DNA of 64,000 nucleotides from Ferroplasma acidarmanus Fer1 (lineage in GTDB: Archaea; Thermoplasmatota; Thermoplasmata; Thermoplasmatales; Thermoplasmataceae), in assembly GCF_000152265.2 (NCBI RefSeq), contig NC_021592.1, forward strand, positions 1,550,001 through 1,614,000, in the 5' to 3' direction. Positions within the stretch are counted from its first letter, which is position 1. Every line of letters starts with the position of its first letter. The translations under genes and the position numbers were made by a program. Shown one piece after another: positions 54,717 through 64,000 of the stretch. The notes beneath the pieces are model-generated. The model searched no databases and was not told the origin of the DNA. It worked only from the letters and a program-made list of their open reading frames with translations.

Positions 54717-55151
54717 ATGATATTAGGATATGCTTCCATTGTAATAACGATAATTATTCTGGTACTGGCTTTATACCTACTATTTAAAGTCCTTCCAACC
54801 ATCGGTGGGAACAGGTATAAAAAAGGGGGAATAAAATTCAACAGGAAGGAAATAGCTAGGAACATTTCCCTGGAGGATAATCCTCCGGCCGAAGATGATT
54901 CCTATCTTCAACCATATGAAAGTGGTGAAGTTGCGGTGGAGTATGCAGAAGGGCATATTACTGTACAGTATTATGTTATAATATTCCTTTTTATCTTATT
55001 TGACATTGATATGCTTTTATTATTTCCATGGGCTTTTGATTTCTATGCCCTCGGCATAATACCATTCATTGAAACATTGATATTCATGGCTATGCCCCTG
55101 TTTGTTGTATTTTATGCATATAAAAAAGGTTACATGAGGTGGATGAAATGA
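54717..55151 (+). CDS. nuoA: NADH-quinone oxidoreductase-type subunit A (NuoA)
   Basis: A 144-residue membrane subunit with three helices. The loop segment [17 protein letters not shown] and the conserved [16 protein letters not shown] at the second helix match NuoA/ND3, which shapes the quinone channel. It starts the operon nuoABCDHIJJKLMN. Its stop overlaps the nuoB start (ATGA). Confidence 0.92.
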   Translation: MILGYASIVITIIILVLALYLLFKVLPTIGGNRYKKGGIKFNRKEIARNISLEDNPPAEDDSYLQPYESGEVAVEYAEGHITVQYYVIIFLFILFDIDMLLLFPWAFDFYALGIIPFIETLIFMAMPLFVVFYAYKKGYMRWMK

Positions 55152-55612
55152 AAACAGGAGATCTTGGAGTTAAAACTACCACTCTTGAAAAGGCTCTGCA
55201 ATGGGGGAGGTCAAACTCATTATGGCCTTTGACTATGGGTCTTGCCTGCTGTGCTATAGAGATGATGGCAACACAGGCAGCTGACCTGGATATGGCAAGG
55301 TTCGGAAGTGAGATATTCAGGAACTCGCCAAGGCAATCAGACCTTATGATTGTAGCAGGTACAACTACAAAAAGAATGGCACCAAGGGTAAAAAGGATAT
55401 ATGAAGAAATGCCTTATCCAAAATATGTTATAGCAATGGGCGTGTGTGTTATACAGGGTGGCCCATATGTAGACGGTTATTCAGTTGTGCTCGGCGTAGA
55501 TAAAGTTATTCCGGTAGATGTTTATGTTCCGGGCTGCCCTCCTTCTCCACAGGCACTTACCTACGGTTTGATTACCCTGCAGAAAAAGATTAGAAATGAG
55601 ACTGATAGGTGA
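55148..55612 (+). CDS. nuoB: Complex I subunit B (NuoB), N2 cluster carrier
   Basis: A 154-residue subunit that holds the terminal [4Fe-4S] cluster N2. The adjacent cysteines [11 protein letters not shown], then [11 protein letters not shown] and [11 protein letters not shown], give the four ligands. The ATG at 55148 overlaps the nuoA stop; a GTG nine nt earlier is less likely. It passes electrons to quinone. Confidence 0.95.
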   Translation: MKTGDLGVKTTTLEKALQWGRSNSLWPLTMGLACCAIEMMATQAADLDMARFGSEIFRNSPRQSDLMIVAGTTTKRMAPRVKRIYEEMPYPKYVIAMGVCVIQGGPYVDGYSVVLGVDKVIPVDVYVPGCPPSPQALTYGLITLQKKIRNETDR

Positions 55613-55617
55613 AAAAA

Positions 55618-56073
55618 ATGTATAAAATCTTATCTGAGGAAACCGACAAATCTGGAATGAAGGTATTGAATATTGACAAATCTGACCTAGTTGAACTAAT
55701 GGAAGATTATAAAGGCAAAGATTACTATCTTTCATCGATCACTGGCATAGATATGAAAGACCACCTTGAAGTTGTTTACCATATACATAATTTTGACCAG
55801 AATGATTATATCTGTGTAAAGGTGGCAACAGATGATGAAAAAGTTCCATCTTTAGTTAAACTATGGAAAGCTGCTGACTGGGATGAAAGGGAACAATACG
55901 ACCTTATGGGCGTGATTTTTGAAGGCCATGAAAATCTAAGGAGGATACTGTTGCCTGAGGAATGGGTTGGCCATCCGCTCAGGAAGGATTACGACCTCAA
56001 AAAAGTTCAGTACGTTAGCATGGATAAGAGTGGAGCAGAGCACGTAAGCTTCGATGAAAAGGAGGGATGGTAG
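55618..56073 (+). CDS. nuoC: Complex I subunit C (NuoC)
   Basis: The 30-kDa-type subunit of 151 residues with the signature [38 protein letters not shown]. The ATG at 55618 is preferred, with AGGTGA (including the nuoB stop) as ribosome-binding site. A GTG at 55609 is possible. Confidence 0.93.
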   Translation: MYKILSEETDKSGMKVLNIDKSDLVELMEDYKGKDYYLSSITGIDMKDHLEVVYHIHNFDQNDYICVKVATDDEKVPSLVKLWKAADWDEREQYDLMGVIFEGHENLRRILLPEEWVGHPLRKDYDLKKVQYVSMDKSGAEHVSFDEKEGW

Positions 56074-57176
56074 TGTCCCACTGGATAGAATTGAATGTGG
56101 GGCCTGTCCATCCATCTACACATGGCATATACAGATTCAGGGTAAAGTTAAATGAAGAAACTGTGGAAGATGTGGATATAACTATCGGGTATCTCCACAG
56201 AAATGCAGAAAAAATATGCGAATTAAGTTATTATGCAAATAATACAATATATTTTGACAGGATGGATTACATTGACGCAATGAACATGGAACTTGCCTAT
56301 CTCAGGGCTGCTGAAACTCTGATGGGCATGGAAGTCCCTGAAAGGGCCCAGTGGATCAGAATGATCATGGCTGAATTGAGCCGTATTGCGGCGAGGATGG
56401 TCGGCATAGGCGCACTTGGATTAGATCTTGGAATGCTTACGCCGTTCTTCCACACATTCCATGAAAGGGAAAAAATCCAGAATATTTTTGTAGAAGCTTC
56501 AGGGGGCAGGCAGGAAGTAAACTACATGAGCATAGGCGGAGTTTACCAGGATTTTAACGATACAATTATTGAAGAAATCAAAGAATTTATTTCAGGGTTC
56601 AAGGGTAAGCTTGAAGAAATAGTAAAAATGTACCTGGACAGTGAAGTATTCTGGCAGAGGAACCAGGGAACAGGCATACTTGAACCTGAAGTCGCACTTG
56701 ATTATGGTGTTACTGGACCAATGCTAAGGGCATCCGGAATAGCATACGACGTCAGGAAAGATTCACCATATTTATTTTACGATAAGGTGAATTTCGATGT
56801 TCCCGTAACAAATACCAAGGATAATTTAGGAAGATTTCTCCTTAAGGCTGAGGAATTAAGACAGTCGATTAAAATAATTGAACAATGCCTTGCTAAACTG
56901 CCAGACGGCCCATTTTTCAACCCGAAGGCCAAAAAATCAGCAATGCTTCTACTAAAAGGGCAGGGCGATGTTTTTACGCGGGTTGAATCAGAAAGTGGAG
57001 AATACGGCGTGTTCATACGTGGAGATGGTGGATTAAAACCATACAGGATTCACGCCAGAAGCCCATCTTTTAAGAATCTGGCAGTTGTCCCTGTAATGGC
57101 ACGCGGCGGCCTTATTGCAGACCTGATCGCTACTATTGCCTCAACAGATGCTGTAGCCGGTGAGGTGGATAGATGA
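56067..57176 (+). CDS. nuoD: Complex I subunit D (NuoD)
   Basis: The 49-kDa-type subunit of 369 residues, descended from a NiFe hydrogenase large subunit and involved in quinone binding. [20 protein letters not shown] near the start holds the quinone-contact histidine, with [16 protein letters not shown] after it. The first ATG overlaps the nuoC stop. The GTG at 56073 (MSHWIELN) has a better-placed GGAGG at 56061-56065 and may be the real start. It provides a direct comparison with the Hyf-like large subunit at 15871-17025. Confidence 0.94.
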   Translation: MVVSHWIELNVGPVHPSTHGIYRFRVKLNEETVEDVDITIGYLHRNAEKICELSYYANNTIYFDRMDYIDAMNMELAYLRAAETLMGMEVPERAQWIRMIMAELSRIAARMVGIGALGLDLGMLTPFFHTFHEREKIQNIFVEASGGRQEVNYMSIGGVYQDFNDTIIEEIKEFISGFKGKLEEIVKMYLDSEVFWQRNQGTGILEPEVALDYGVTGPMLRASGIAYDVRKDSPYLFYDKVNFDVPVTNTKDNLGRFLLKAEELRQSIKIIEQCLAKLPDGPFFNPKAKKSAMLLLKGQGDVFTRVESESGEYGVFIRGDGGLKPYRIHARSPSFKNLAVVPVMARGGLIADLIATIASTDAVAGEVDR

Positions 57177-58228
57177 GCTTACTATTAAGGATACATCAAT
57201 GGCTTTCGTTTCTGGGCTATGATGCATCATTTGGATTAGCATACCTGATCCAGACTATAGTCGTTATAGTTTTTGTTGGTATTTCCTTTGTTGCCTTAAT
57301 TTACATATTCAGAAAATACATGGCAAGAATACAGAGGAGGGTAGGCCCAAACAGGGTTGGTAAATTCGGGCTGCTGCAGTTAATCGCAGATTTATTTAAA
57401 CTGCTTGGCAAGGAATCTATAATGCCTGCAAAGAGGGATGACCTTGCATATAAGCTGGCTCCAGCAATAGTAATTATTGGAACAATACTGGCTTTCATCC
57501 TGCTGCCATATGGCGACCTTGCCTATTTCGGGTCCATTGCAGTTACACATTCCAGAGTTACACTTATACTGATGTTCGGTCTGCTATCTATTTTGCCTAT
57601 CGGTGAGATACTTGCAGGAATAAGCACAAAAAGCAACTATGCCCTTCTAGGAACTATGAGGGGAGTGGCTAAAGATATATCGTTTGAAATTCCCATGATG
57701 ATAAGCGTACTGGCAATAGTTATGATAACATCAAGGTCATATGTTACCGGAACAGCCATAACCGGCGGATTAAGCCTCTCCGGAATCGTTTCAAATGAAG
57801 TTATACCATATGGTATAATTGAACCTCTGGGATTGCTTATTTTCTACATATCCATGGTAGCAAGGGCATCAATGTCCCCCTTCGATATGGGAGAAAGCGA
57901 CAGCGAACTAATTTCAGGGTATACAACTGAATATTCGGGTATGAGATTCGGATTATTCTATGTTGGATTATTCGGAATGGTTTACCTTACATCATTCATT
58001 ATATCAATTCTCTATCTCGGTGGTGCCAATGGCCCATATGAATCCTACGTCGGATTTTTCTACCTGTTAATAAAAACAGTTATACTGGTATTGATAGCAT
58101 TCGTGGTATGGGTTACCCTTCCCAGAATAAGGATAGACAGGTTTGTCAATCTCGGGTGGAAATATCTTCTTCCACTTTCCATGGCCAATCTGGTCTATGC
58201 AGGGTTATTTGTGTTATATATTAGGTGA
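57173..58228 (+). CDS. nuoH: Complex I subunit H (NuoH)
   Basis: An eight-helix membrane subunit of 351 residues. It forms the quinone chamber. RRVGPNRVGKFGLLQLIADLFKLLGKE is the classic NuoH motif, and SPFDMGESDSELISGYTTEYSGMRFG is the acidic quinone-site loop. The start overlaps the nuoD stop (ATGA). Confidence 0.95.
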   Translation: MSLLLRIHQWLSFLGYDASFGLAYLIQTIVVIVFVGISFVALIYIFRKYMARIQRRVGPNRVGKFGLLQLIADLFKLLGKESIMPAKRDDLAYKLAPAIVIIGTILAFILLPYGDLAYFGSIAVTHSRVTLILMFGLLSILPIGEILAGISTKSNYALLGTMRGVAKDISFEIPMMISVLAIVMITSRSYVTGTAITGGLSLSGIVSNEVIPYGIIEPLGLLIFYISMVARASMSPFDMGESDSELISGYTTEYSGMRFGLFYVGLFGMVYLTSFIISILYLGGANGPYESYVGFFYLLIKTVILVLIAFVVWVTLPRIRIDRFVNLGWKYLLPLSMANLVYAGLFVLYIR

Positions 58229-58233
58229 TAAAT

Positions 58234-58731
58234 ATGGTTGCAACAGTTAAAGAAATAAAAATGCCGAAAAAGCCGATACCGGTAGTTGGTTCCCTCAAAT
58301 CCATGCTAAACATGGGTAAATATGTGTTCACGAAGCCAGTTACCACTCAATATCCGGAAGACAAAGGCAAAATTCCAGAAAGATTCCGTTTCCGTATATT
58401 CCTTGTACCGGAAGCATGTGTGGGATGTACATTATGTTCAAAAATATGCCCTAACCATAGCATAAAAATGGAGCACTGGGATCTTGACAGAACCGGGTTA
58501 GAAGATAACGTTGTCCAGACAGCCAGGGGAGACAGAAAAAATTTGCAGAATAAAAGGAATATATATCCTGATGTAAATTTCGGGACATGCACGGTATGCA
58601 GGCAATGTGAGGAAATATGCCCCACAGATGCCATATATCTGACACACCAGTTTGAAGATGCAAGGACAAGGAACAGCTTTACATATTCACCGGAAGAATT
58701 AACAATGCAGGAGGAGGATGTTATAAAATGA
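58234..58731 (+). CDS. nuoI: Complex I subunit I (NuoI), two [4Fe-4S] clusters
   Basis: An eight-cysteine ferredoxin-type subunit of 165 residues. CVGCTLCSKICP and CTVCRQCEEICP give clusters N6a and N6b. Without NuoEFG it is the likely entry point for electrons from ferredoxin or another small donor. The ATG at 58234 follows an AGGTGA site that includes the nuoH stop. Confidence 0.94.
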   Translation: MVATVKEIKMPKKPIPVVGSLKSMLNMGKYVFTKPVTTQYPEDKGKIPERFRFRIFLVPEACVGCTLCSKICPNHSIKMEHWDLDRTGLEDNVVQTARGDRKNLQNKRNIYPDVNFGTCTVCRQCEEICPTDAIYLTHQFEDARTRNSFTYSPEELTMQEEDVIK

Positions 58732-58979
58732 TAGATACCATCATATTCTTCATCCTGGCTGCCATAGCTGTAATAATGGCATTAAGTGCCATAAGCACAA
58801 AGAACCTCATACATTCATCAATATTCCTTCTTATACTCCTGTTAATGTTTTCAATAATATTCATCTTTCTGGGTCTGAGTTTTGTCGGGAGTATAGAATT
58901 GCTGGTATATGCAGGTGCTGTAGTCATGTTAATTGTTTTCGTTTTAATGCTGACCGGAGGTAAGGACGTTGAAGAATAA
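58728..58979 (+). CDS. nuoJ: Complex I subunit J, N-terminal half (NuoJ1)
   Basis: An 83-residue protein with three helices that matches the first half of NuoJ/ND6. The conserved segment VGSIELLVYAGAVVMLIVFVLML (third helix, with the pi-bulge glycine/tyrosine region) is intact. It ends with GGKDVEE where NuoJ would continue. The second half is encoded by the next, overlapping gene. Confidence 0.88.
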   Translation: MIDTIIFFILAAIAVIMALSAISTKNLIHSSIFLLILLLMFSIIFIFLGLSFVGSIELLVYAGAVVMLIVFVLMLTGGKDVEE

Positions 58980-59190
58980 GGCACAGAAAATTGCTGCAAT
59001 CGTGTTTATCATTGTAATTGGAATTAATCTGCTCACCATTAACAAAAGCTTTGCCATAAAGCCACAGGATATAACAGACATAGGCACACTCTTATTTTCT
59101 ACCTACATAGTGCCATTTGAATTGCTTTCTGTCCTGCTGGTTGCATCAATAATTGGAGTAATGTATATAGTCGAGGATGATGAAAAATGA
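58969..59190 (+). CDS. Complex I subunit J, C-terminal half (NuoJ2)
   Basis: A 73-residue protein with two helices separated by a loop that matches the NuoJ C-terminal half (DIGTLLFSTYIVPFELLSVLLVASIIGVM). It begins with TTG at 58969, seven nt after a clear GGAGGT site at 58956-58961. It overlaps nuoJ1 by 11 nt in another frame. Two separate proteins are therefore more likely than a frameshift in one gene. Confidence 0.8.
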   Translation: MKNKAQKIAAIVFIIVIGINLLTINKSFAIKPQDITDIGTLLFSTYIVPFELLSVLLVASIIGVMYIVEDDEK

Positions 59191-59486
59191 ATATAATTTA
59201 CATACTATTTCTTTCAATGATACTGTTTACCATAGGAATCTATGGAGTTACCACCTCGAAGGTTGGAATGAAGGTTATCATATCGCTGGAGATTGTCTTA
59301 AACGCGGCCCTTCTGGATGTTGTTGGTGTAGCCACCCTATATTATTCAACATCTGTGGTGGTATTTGCACTATTCGTAATCGCAATAGGAGTCATAGAAA
59401 GCACAGTTGGCATAGCTATATTTACTTTAATCTCTAAAAAATACGGGAAAATCAATATTTCATTGTTGAGGGATATCAAATGGTAA
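59187..59486 (+). CDS. nuoK: Complex I subunit K (NuoK)
   Basis: A 99-residue, three-helix membrane subunit. The two conserved glutamates in ISLEIVLNAALLD and VIAIGVIESTVGIAIF mark the proton path. Its start overlaps the nuoJ2 stop (ATGA) and its end overlaps nuoL. Confidence 0.93.
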   Translation: MNIIYILFLSMILFTIGIYGVTTSKVGMKVIISLEIVLNAALLDVVGVATLYYSTSVVVFALFVIAIGVIESTVGIAIFTLISKKYGKINISLLRDIKW

Positions 59487-61363
59487 GCATATACTACTTC
59501 ATATTCCTTCTTCCATTATTCGGATTTCCACTTGAATATATTATAGGAAAATACAGGCTTAAATATTCTGGAATTTTCAGCAGCGTGATGGTTCTTGGCT
59601 CGCTCATACTGGTTATTCTCGCATATTTATACCTGCTGCACCATAATTTTATTTATTCACACTATACGTGGTTTTATAATATAGATGTGGGTATTTATAT
59701 AAGCCATCTTACGGTAATAATGGCAATGATGGTGGCTTTCATGTCGCTTATGATTACATTATTTGCCATGTTCTACATGAAGGACGATCCCAGGAAAAAT
59801 ATATACTTTTCAGAAACGTCACTTTTTATAGCGGGAATGCTTGGCCTGGTTGTTTCATCAAACCTCGTCCTCTTTTTCCTGTTCTGGGAAATAGTTGGAT
59901 TATGTTCTTACCTCCTTATTGGCTTCTGGTTTTTCAAGCCCAATGCCGCCGCAGCTGCGAAGAAAGCATTTATTGTCACACGTGTCGGCGATCTTCTATT
60001 TATTATTGGCATGGGTGTACTATTTGCAAAACTGGTAAATATAGTGCCAGCAGGAACAAGCCCCCTGAGTATACCATATCTAATTGACAATGCACAATCT
60101 ATAGCATCAGCCATAGGGCCAGATGTACTTGCACTTGCAACAATATTATTCCTTGCAGGGGCAGTTGCCAAATCAGCGCAATTTCCATTGCATGTCTGGC
60201 TGCCAGATTCTATGGAAGGCCCAACCACCGTCTCAGCATTAATACATGCTGCTACAATGGTAACTGCTGGAGTTTATCTGGTTGCAAGGCTATTTCCACT
60301 ATTCTACTATTCTGCATCCTTTTCATTATATGCAGTTGCTATAATAGGATCATTCACTGCATTCTACGCAGGAATACTGGCAATAGTTGTAAACGACATC
60401 AAAAGAGTTATTGCATATTCAACTATCAGCGAGCTTGGCTATATGATGGCTGCTATTGGATTGGGCGGCGTAATTGGATATTCCGGAGTAACATTCGGAA
60501 TGTACCATCTTGTAGTCCACGCCGTATTCAAGGCATTGCTGTTCATGTCAGCGGGCGTTATACTGGTAATGTTGATGGAATTAAGGAATATAAAAGACAT
60601 GGGAGGCCTGTTCAGGAAAATGCCGGTTACTGCTATATTGATGCTCATCGGTGTAGTGACACTTGCGGCTATTCCACCCACAGCAGGATACTTCTCAAGG
60701 GACCAGATAATCTCCGGTGCATATGAATACTTTGTAAATTCAGGGAACATAATACCATGGCTTTTACTGGTGTTCGGTGAAATTCTTACCGCAATATATG
60801 CATTCAGGCTGTACTTCCTGGTGTTCGCCGGGAAACCAAGATCAAAACTGGCGGAAAAGGCGCACGATCCAAAACTAATATATTTAGTTCCATTGATGGT
60901 TTTAGCCTTCCTTTCACTGACACTTGGAATCATCCAGAAGCCATTCTATACATTCCTGGATAGTTCGGTTAAGATTTACTCCCCGCCATTTATAATAGCT
61001 GCAATACCTGTGATATTTTCTTTTCTTGGAATAGCTATAGCATATGCAATATACCGTTACAATGTAAAAGGATATACAAATATAACTAAAAACCCGCTTT
61101 ATAAAATAATTAAGAATAAATTCTATTTTGACTGGCTTTACACGGAAATTATTTCCGAGCGGATTATATTGCCAATTTCATACCTGATCGGTGTTGCAGA
61201 GAGAAAATTTAATGACAGGATAGATTCAGCAGGGAAGGATATATCTGACATAGGCACAGACTTCAGGAAAATAGAAACAGGTGATATTCCATTCTATGTG
61301 GCTTTCCTGATAATCGGCATGATAGTTATTTTCGCCATAATAGAACTCATAGGGGTGATCTAA
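59480..61363 (+). CDS. nuoL: Complex I subunit L (NuoL), antiporter-like
   Basis: A large proton-pumping subunit of 627 residues with about 16 helices. WEIVGLCSYLLIGFWF holds the key glutamate of helix 5, HVWLPDSMEGPTTVSALIHAATMVTAG is the helix 7-8 signature and a long C-terminal extension could form the lateral helix. Confidence 0.95.
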   Translation: MVSIYYFIFLLPLFGFPLEYIIGKYRLKYSGIFSSVMVLGSLILVILAYLYLLHHNFIYSHYTWFYNIDVGIYISHLTVIMAMMVAFMSLMITLFAMFYMKDDPRKNIYFSETSLFIAGMLGLVVSSNLVLFFLFWEIVGLCSYLLIGFWFFKPNAAAAAKKAFIVTRVGDLLFIIGMGVLFAKLVNIVPAGTSPLSIPYLIDNAQSIASAIGPDVLALATILFLAGAVAKSAQFPLHVWLPDSMEGPTTVSALIHAATMVTAGVYLVARLFPLFYYSASFSLYAVAIIGSFTAFYAGILAIVVNDIKRVIAYSTISELGYMMAAIGLGGVIGYSGVTFGMYHLVVHAVFKALLFMSAGVILVMLMELRNIKDMGGLFRKMPVTAILMLIGVVTLAAIPPTAGYFSRDQIISGAYEYFVNSGNIIPWLLLVFGEILTAIYAFRLYFLVFAGKPRSKLAEKAHDPKLIYLVPLMVLAFLSLTLGIIQKPFYTFLDSSVKIYSPPFIIAAIPVIFSFLGIAIAYAIYRYNVKGYTNITKNPLYKIIKNKFYFDWLYTEIISERIILPISYLIGVAERKFNDRIDSAGKDISDIGTDFRKIETGDIPFYVAFLIIGMIVIFAIIELIGVI

Positions 61364-62860
61364 ATGATACTACTTTATTTCTTTATACTATTCTTTATAC
61401 TAACCGGCTTAAGCTTCTTCGCAGGAAAGCATTCAAAATCAGTTTCACTGGTTTCACTGGGCATACTCACAGTGTTTTTCATTATATATTCAATATTCGA
61501 TTTCAGGAATTATACCGGAGGAGTAATATCATATTATAATGTGCTATTAACGAGTTTCAGCACCAGCGGAATCACTATCAATATTAATTTCTCCCTTGGA
61601 TTAACCGGATTCTCTGATCTCCTTGTCATCATTGCACTGTTAATTACTATGTTCTCGATCCTAATGGGAAGCAAATCACACGGAGCTTATTTCTACGGCC
61701 TTTTCATGGCAGCAGGGTTCGGACTGGCAGGACTATTCATGGTACGCAATTTCCTGTTCTTCTATATTTTCTGGGAAGTTGTCCTGATACCGGTATTCTT
61801 CATTATAGGGAAGTATGGTACAGGAAATAAGGAGAAAAGTTCGTTGAAATTCTTCATATATACGCATATTGGTTCACTGTTTCTGCTGCTCTCTATTTTT
61901 ACCCTTTCTACTTACTACTTCCTGAAAACCAGCATATTTACATTTCAGATTGGTGACCTTATGAATGTGGCTTTCATAATTGGCATTCCAACATATGCTT
62001 TCTATTTTATACTATTCGGGTTTCTTCTGGCTTTCCTGATAAAATTGCCAACGTTCCCGCTGCATGTATGGCTTCCAGATGCATATTACGATGCACCCTA
62101 TTCCGGAACTATAATGCTTTCTGGAGGGCTTGTGGCAATGGGTGGATATGGCCTGCTGGGCATATTATACCCTATAGCCGGGCTCTTCCCAAAATATCTC
62201 GTATATTTTATAATATTTCTGGGGCTTATAAGCATAATATACTTCGCATTTTCTGCCCTGTTCCAGCCAGACCTTAAAAGGATGGCAGCCTATGGAAGCG
62301 CTGCGGAGATGTCGTTTATAACTATTGCATTTGGAACTGCTTTGCTGTCAACTGGCTATGTGAGAACGCTTGATCTGGCTGGTGGAATGTACCAGATAAT
62401 TGCACATACATTCGTTGCGGCACTTATTTTTGCCTCACTTTCACTGGTTTATAAAAGGACAGGAACATCGAGGATCTATGAGCTCGGAGGCCTGAATAGG
62501 GAACTGCCAATCCTATCATCTTTCCTGCTGGTCGGTATGCTGGCATCGCTTGGACTACCTTCTCTTGCAGGCTTTATCGGGGAATTTTCAGTTACCATAT
62601 CCGCATTCCAGAGCATAGGCCTTTATACTCTGTTTATTGTACTTGGGCTTATTGTCATTGCAGCATTTCTCATATGGGCAGCACAGAGAACCATATTTGG
62701 ATATTTCAACGAGAGGCTTGGGCGGCTCAGGGATGTAAATAAACAGGAGTTTCTCATACTGTTTTTCATTATGGTATGTACCATCTTCCTCGGCGTATAT
62801 CCAACACTATTCTTTAAGATACTGACGGCATATGCTTCTCATCTGGGGGGATTAATATGA
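61364..62860 (+). CDS. nuoM: Complex I subunit M (NuoM), antiporter-like
   Basis: A 498-residue, 14-helix pumping subunit. FWEVVLIPVFFIIGKYG gives the helix 5 glutamate and HVWLPDAYYDAPYSGTIMLSG the channel lysine region. It begins right after the nuoL stop (adjacent) and overlaps nuoN by 4 nt. Confidence 0.95.
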   Translation: MILLYFFILFFILTGLSFFAGKHSKSVSLVSLGILTVFFIIYSIFDFRNYTGGVISYYNVLLTSFSTSGITININFSLGLTGFSDLLVIIALLITMFSILMGSKSHGAYFYGLFMAAGFGLAGLFMVRNFLFFYIFWEVVLIPVFFIIGKYGTGNKEKSSLKFFIYTHIGSLFLLLSIFTLSTYYFLKTSIFTFQIGDLMNVAFIIGIPTYAFYFILFGFLLAFLIKLPTFPLHVWLPDAYYDAPYSGTIMLSGGLVAMGGYGLLGILYPIAGLFPKYLVYFIIFLGLISIIYFAFSALFQPDLKRMAAYGSAAEMSFITIAFGTALLSTGYVRTLDLAGGMYQIIAHTFVAALIFASLSLVYKRTGTSRIYELGGLNRELPILSSFLLVGMLASLGLPSLAGFIGEFSVTISAFQSIGLYTLFIVLGLIVIAAFLIWAAQRTIFGYFNERLGRLRDVNKQEFLILFFIMVCTIFLGVYPTLFFKILTAYASHLGGLI

Positions 62861-64000
62861 ATTATGAATACCTTTACGCACTAATTTTACTGGGGCTTGC
62901 GGGCTTTATAACACTGGCAGCTGGCATTAAAACGGATAATAAAAAAATACTCGGCGGGTTTACATTTATAATAATGATAGTTGCATTTTTTATAATACTG
63001 TTCCAGGTTAAAAATTACAGCATATCATCGCTGAACATATCATCATTCGATTCATACTGGGCTTTAATATTCCTGGTATCTATAATGGTTATAATTATAC
63101 CATCAATGAACGATATTAAGAAGAGATTTGATGTTTATTATGCTATATTGCTATTCACAGCACTATCAATGATCATAGCTGCATTCACCTACAATCTTAT
63201 AATACTGTTCATTTCATTCGAAGGAGTAAGCATTGCAACATACATCTTAACGGCATACAACAAGACAAAAAGGAATCTTGAAGCATCATTAAAATATTTC
63301 ATGGTTAGCACAGTTGGGACATCTTTCAATATTATGGGTATCGCATTTTTCTATCTTTCTACAAGAACTTTCAACCTCAACGCTATTACCACAATAGATT
63401 TTAACAGGTCTCTTTTGCTTGCACTGGTTTTTATAACTATAGGATTTGGATTCAAAATTGCCATATTCCCAATGCAACAGTGGGCAATAGATACATACGA
63501 TGGGGCACCCAATTCCGTTTCTGCTTTTCTTTCCACAGGAGGCAAGTTAGTTGCATATATGATACTATTAAAATTCCTCTTCCTTGGTTTTATACCTGAT
63601 TACAATTATGTGTTCTTCTTCTTCGCAATACTTGCAATACTTACAATGACATACGGCAATCTGGCAGCCCTGATGGAAAACAATCTTAAACGTATACTGG
63701 CATATTCAAGTATAGCGCAGGCGGGGTATATGATACTGGTATTTGCCCTGATTGGATATTCATATTATCCTGCTGTGCTTGTATCAAAGGAGATATTTGT
63801 GAAGTTTGCAATAGCATCGGCAATGTTCTACGCCTTAGCATATATATTCATGAAGGCAGGGCCATTCATAGCAATGAGCCTGTTTAAAAATGATAAGGTG
63901 ATGATAGGCGATATTGCAGGGCTGGCAAAAAAATCCAGATATACTGCCCTATTCCTGGCAATAATGCTTCTGTCACTGGCTGGTGTACCGCTTACCGGTG
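62857..64000 (+). CDS. nuoN: Complex I subunit N (NuoN), partial at window end
   Basis: An antiporter-like subunit that opens with MNYEYLYALILLGLAG and runs to the end of the window without a stop (381 codons visible). FISFEGVSIATYILTAY, FPMQQWAIDTYDGAPNSVSAFLSTGGK and LKRILAYSSIAQAGYM are typical NuoN segments. The ATG overlaps the nuoM stop. Probably about 80-100 residues are missing. Confidence 0.93.
   Translation, partial: MNYEYLYALILLGLAGFITLAAGIKTDNKKILGGFTFIIMIVAFFIILFQVKNYSISSLNISSFDSYWALIFLVSIMVIIIPSMNDIKKRFDVYYAILLFTALSMIIAAFTYNLIILFISFEGVSIATYILTAYNKTKRNLEASLKYFMVSTVGTSFNIMGIAFFYLSTRTFNLNAITTIDFNRSLLLALVFITIGFGFKIAIFPMQQWAIDTYDGAPNSVSAFLSTGGKLVAYMILLKFLFLGFIPDYNYVFFFFAILAILTMTYGNLAALMENNLKRILAYSSIAQAGYMILVFALIGYSYYPAVLVSKEIFVKFAIASAMFYALAYIFMKAGPFIAMSLFKNDKVMIGDIAGLAKKSRYTALFLAIMLLSLAGVPLTG

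Noticed and set aside
1-64000. tRNA, rRNA, CRISPR arrays, inteins and intact insertion sequences
   Set aside because: I read the intergenic stretches and saw no tRNA-like cloverleaf consensus, no regular repeat-spacer pattern and no transposase gene. Hel308, CobN and aIF5B have normal lengths without inteins. A tRNAscan or Infernal run would settle small RNA genes.

Overview
The window is archaeal and most likely comes from a member of the Thermoplasmatales, close to Ferroplasma or Acidiplasma. This rests on low G+C, AGG/AGA arginine codons and archaeal marker genes (GatDE, TiaS, Hel308, Trm5, aIF5B, L7Ae/S28e/L24e, aEF-1beta). An 11-subunit-type complex I without NuoEFG and many start codons 20-30 nt after a TATA box (leaderless mRNAs) fit the same group. 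The genus is inferred from gene content, not from a database match. I found no rRNA, tRNA, CRISPR array or intact insertion sequence.

Layout. 1-5.2 kb: a membrane M50 protease and a MarR regulator, divergent from a two-subunit 2-oxoacid:ferredoxin oxidoreductase, then a 48-residue small gene. 5.3-8.1 kb: leftward operon uppS-tiaS-Fap7/AK6-small gene. 8.3-10.4 kb: mercury cluster with MerA, a free-standing HMA protein and a divergent HxlR-type regulator. 10.4-13.4 kb: hel308-trm5. 13.5-19.9 kb: six-gene leftward operon for a hydrogenase-4/complex-I-like membrane complex whose large subunit has lost all four NiFe-ligand cysteines. 20.2-25.4 kb: a CobN-like and ChlI/D-like chelatase pair. 25.4-26.7 kb: an MFS transporter. 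27.2-30.4 kb: the translation operon L7Ae-S28e-L24e-ndk-aIF5B. 30.4-35.3 kb: an exchanger, SAM decarboxylase and a thiamine operon (thiD, a HypE/AIR-synthase-like gene, thiE, a winged-helix regulator). 35.4-40.1 kb: two GT2 glycosyltransferases, a CDP-alcohol phosphotransferase, a phosphohexomutase, aEF-1beta and a zinc-ribbon microprotein. 40.4-44.8 kb: a small M50 protease joined to a 1169-residue repeat protein. 45.1-50.0 kb: a methyltransferase, a Trm112-like protein, small membrane proteins, an amino acid permease, an isochorismatase-fold protein and SirC. 50.3-54.6 kb: acyl-CoA dehydrogenase and GatDE. 54.7-64.0 kb: complex I operon nuoABCDHIJ1J2KLMN, cut by the window end inside nuoN.

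How the parts fit. The 2-oxoacid oxidoreductase makes reduced ferredoxin. Complex I here lacks the NADH module and probably takes electrons from ferredoxin or another carrier to a quinone. The UbiE-like methyltransferase could act on that quinone. The Hyf-like complex is a second ion-pumping relative of complex I in the same stretch. It cannot be a NiFe hydrogenase as encoded, so its electron partner is the main open question. The HypE-like protein inside the thiamine operon makes more sense as a thiamine-pathway kinase than as a hydrogenase maturase.
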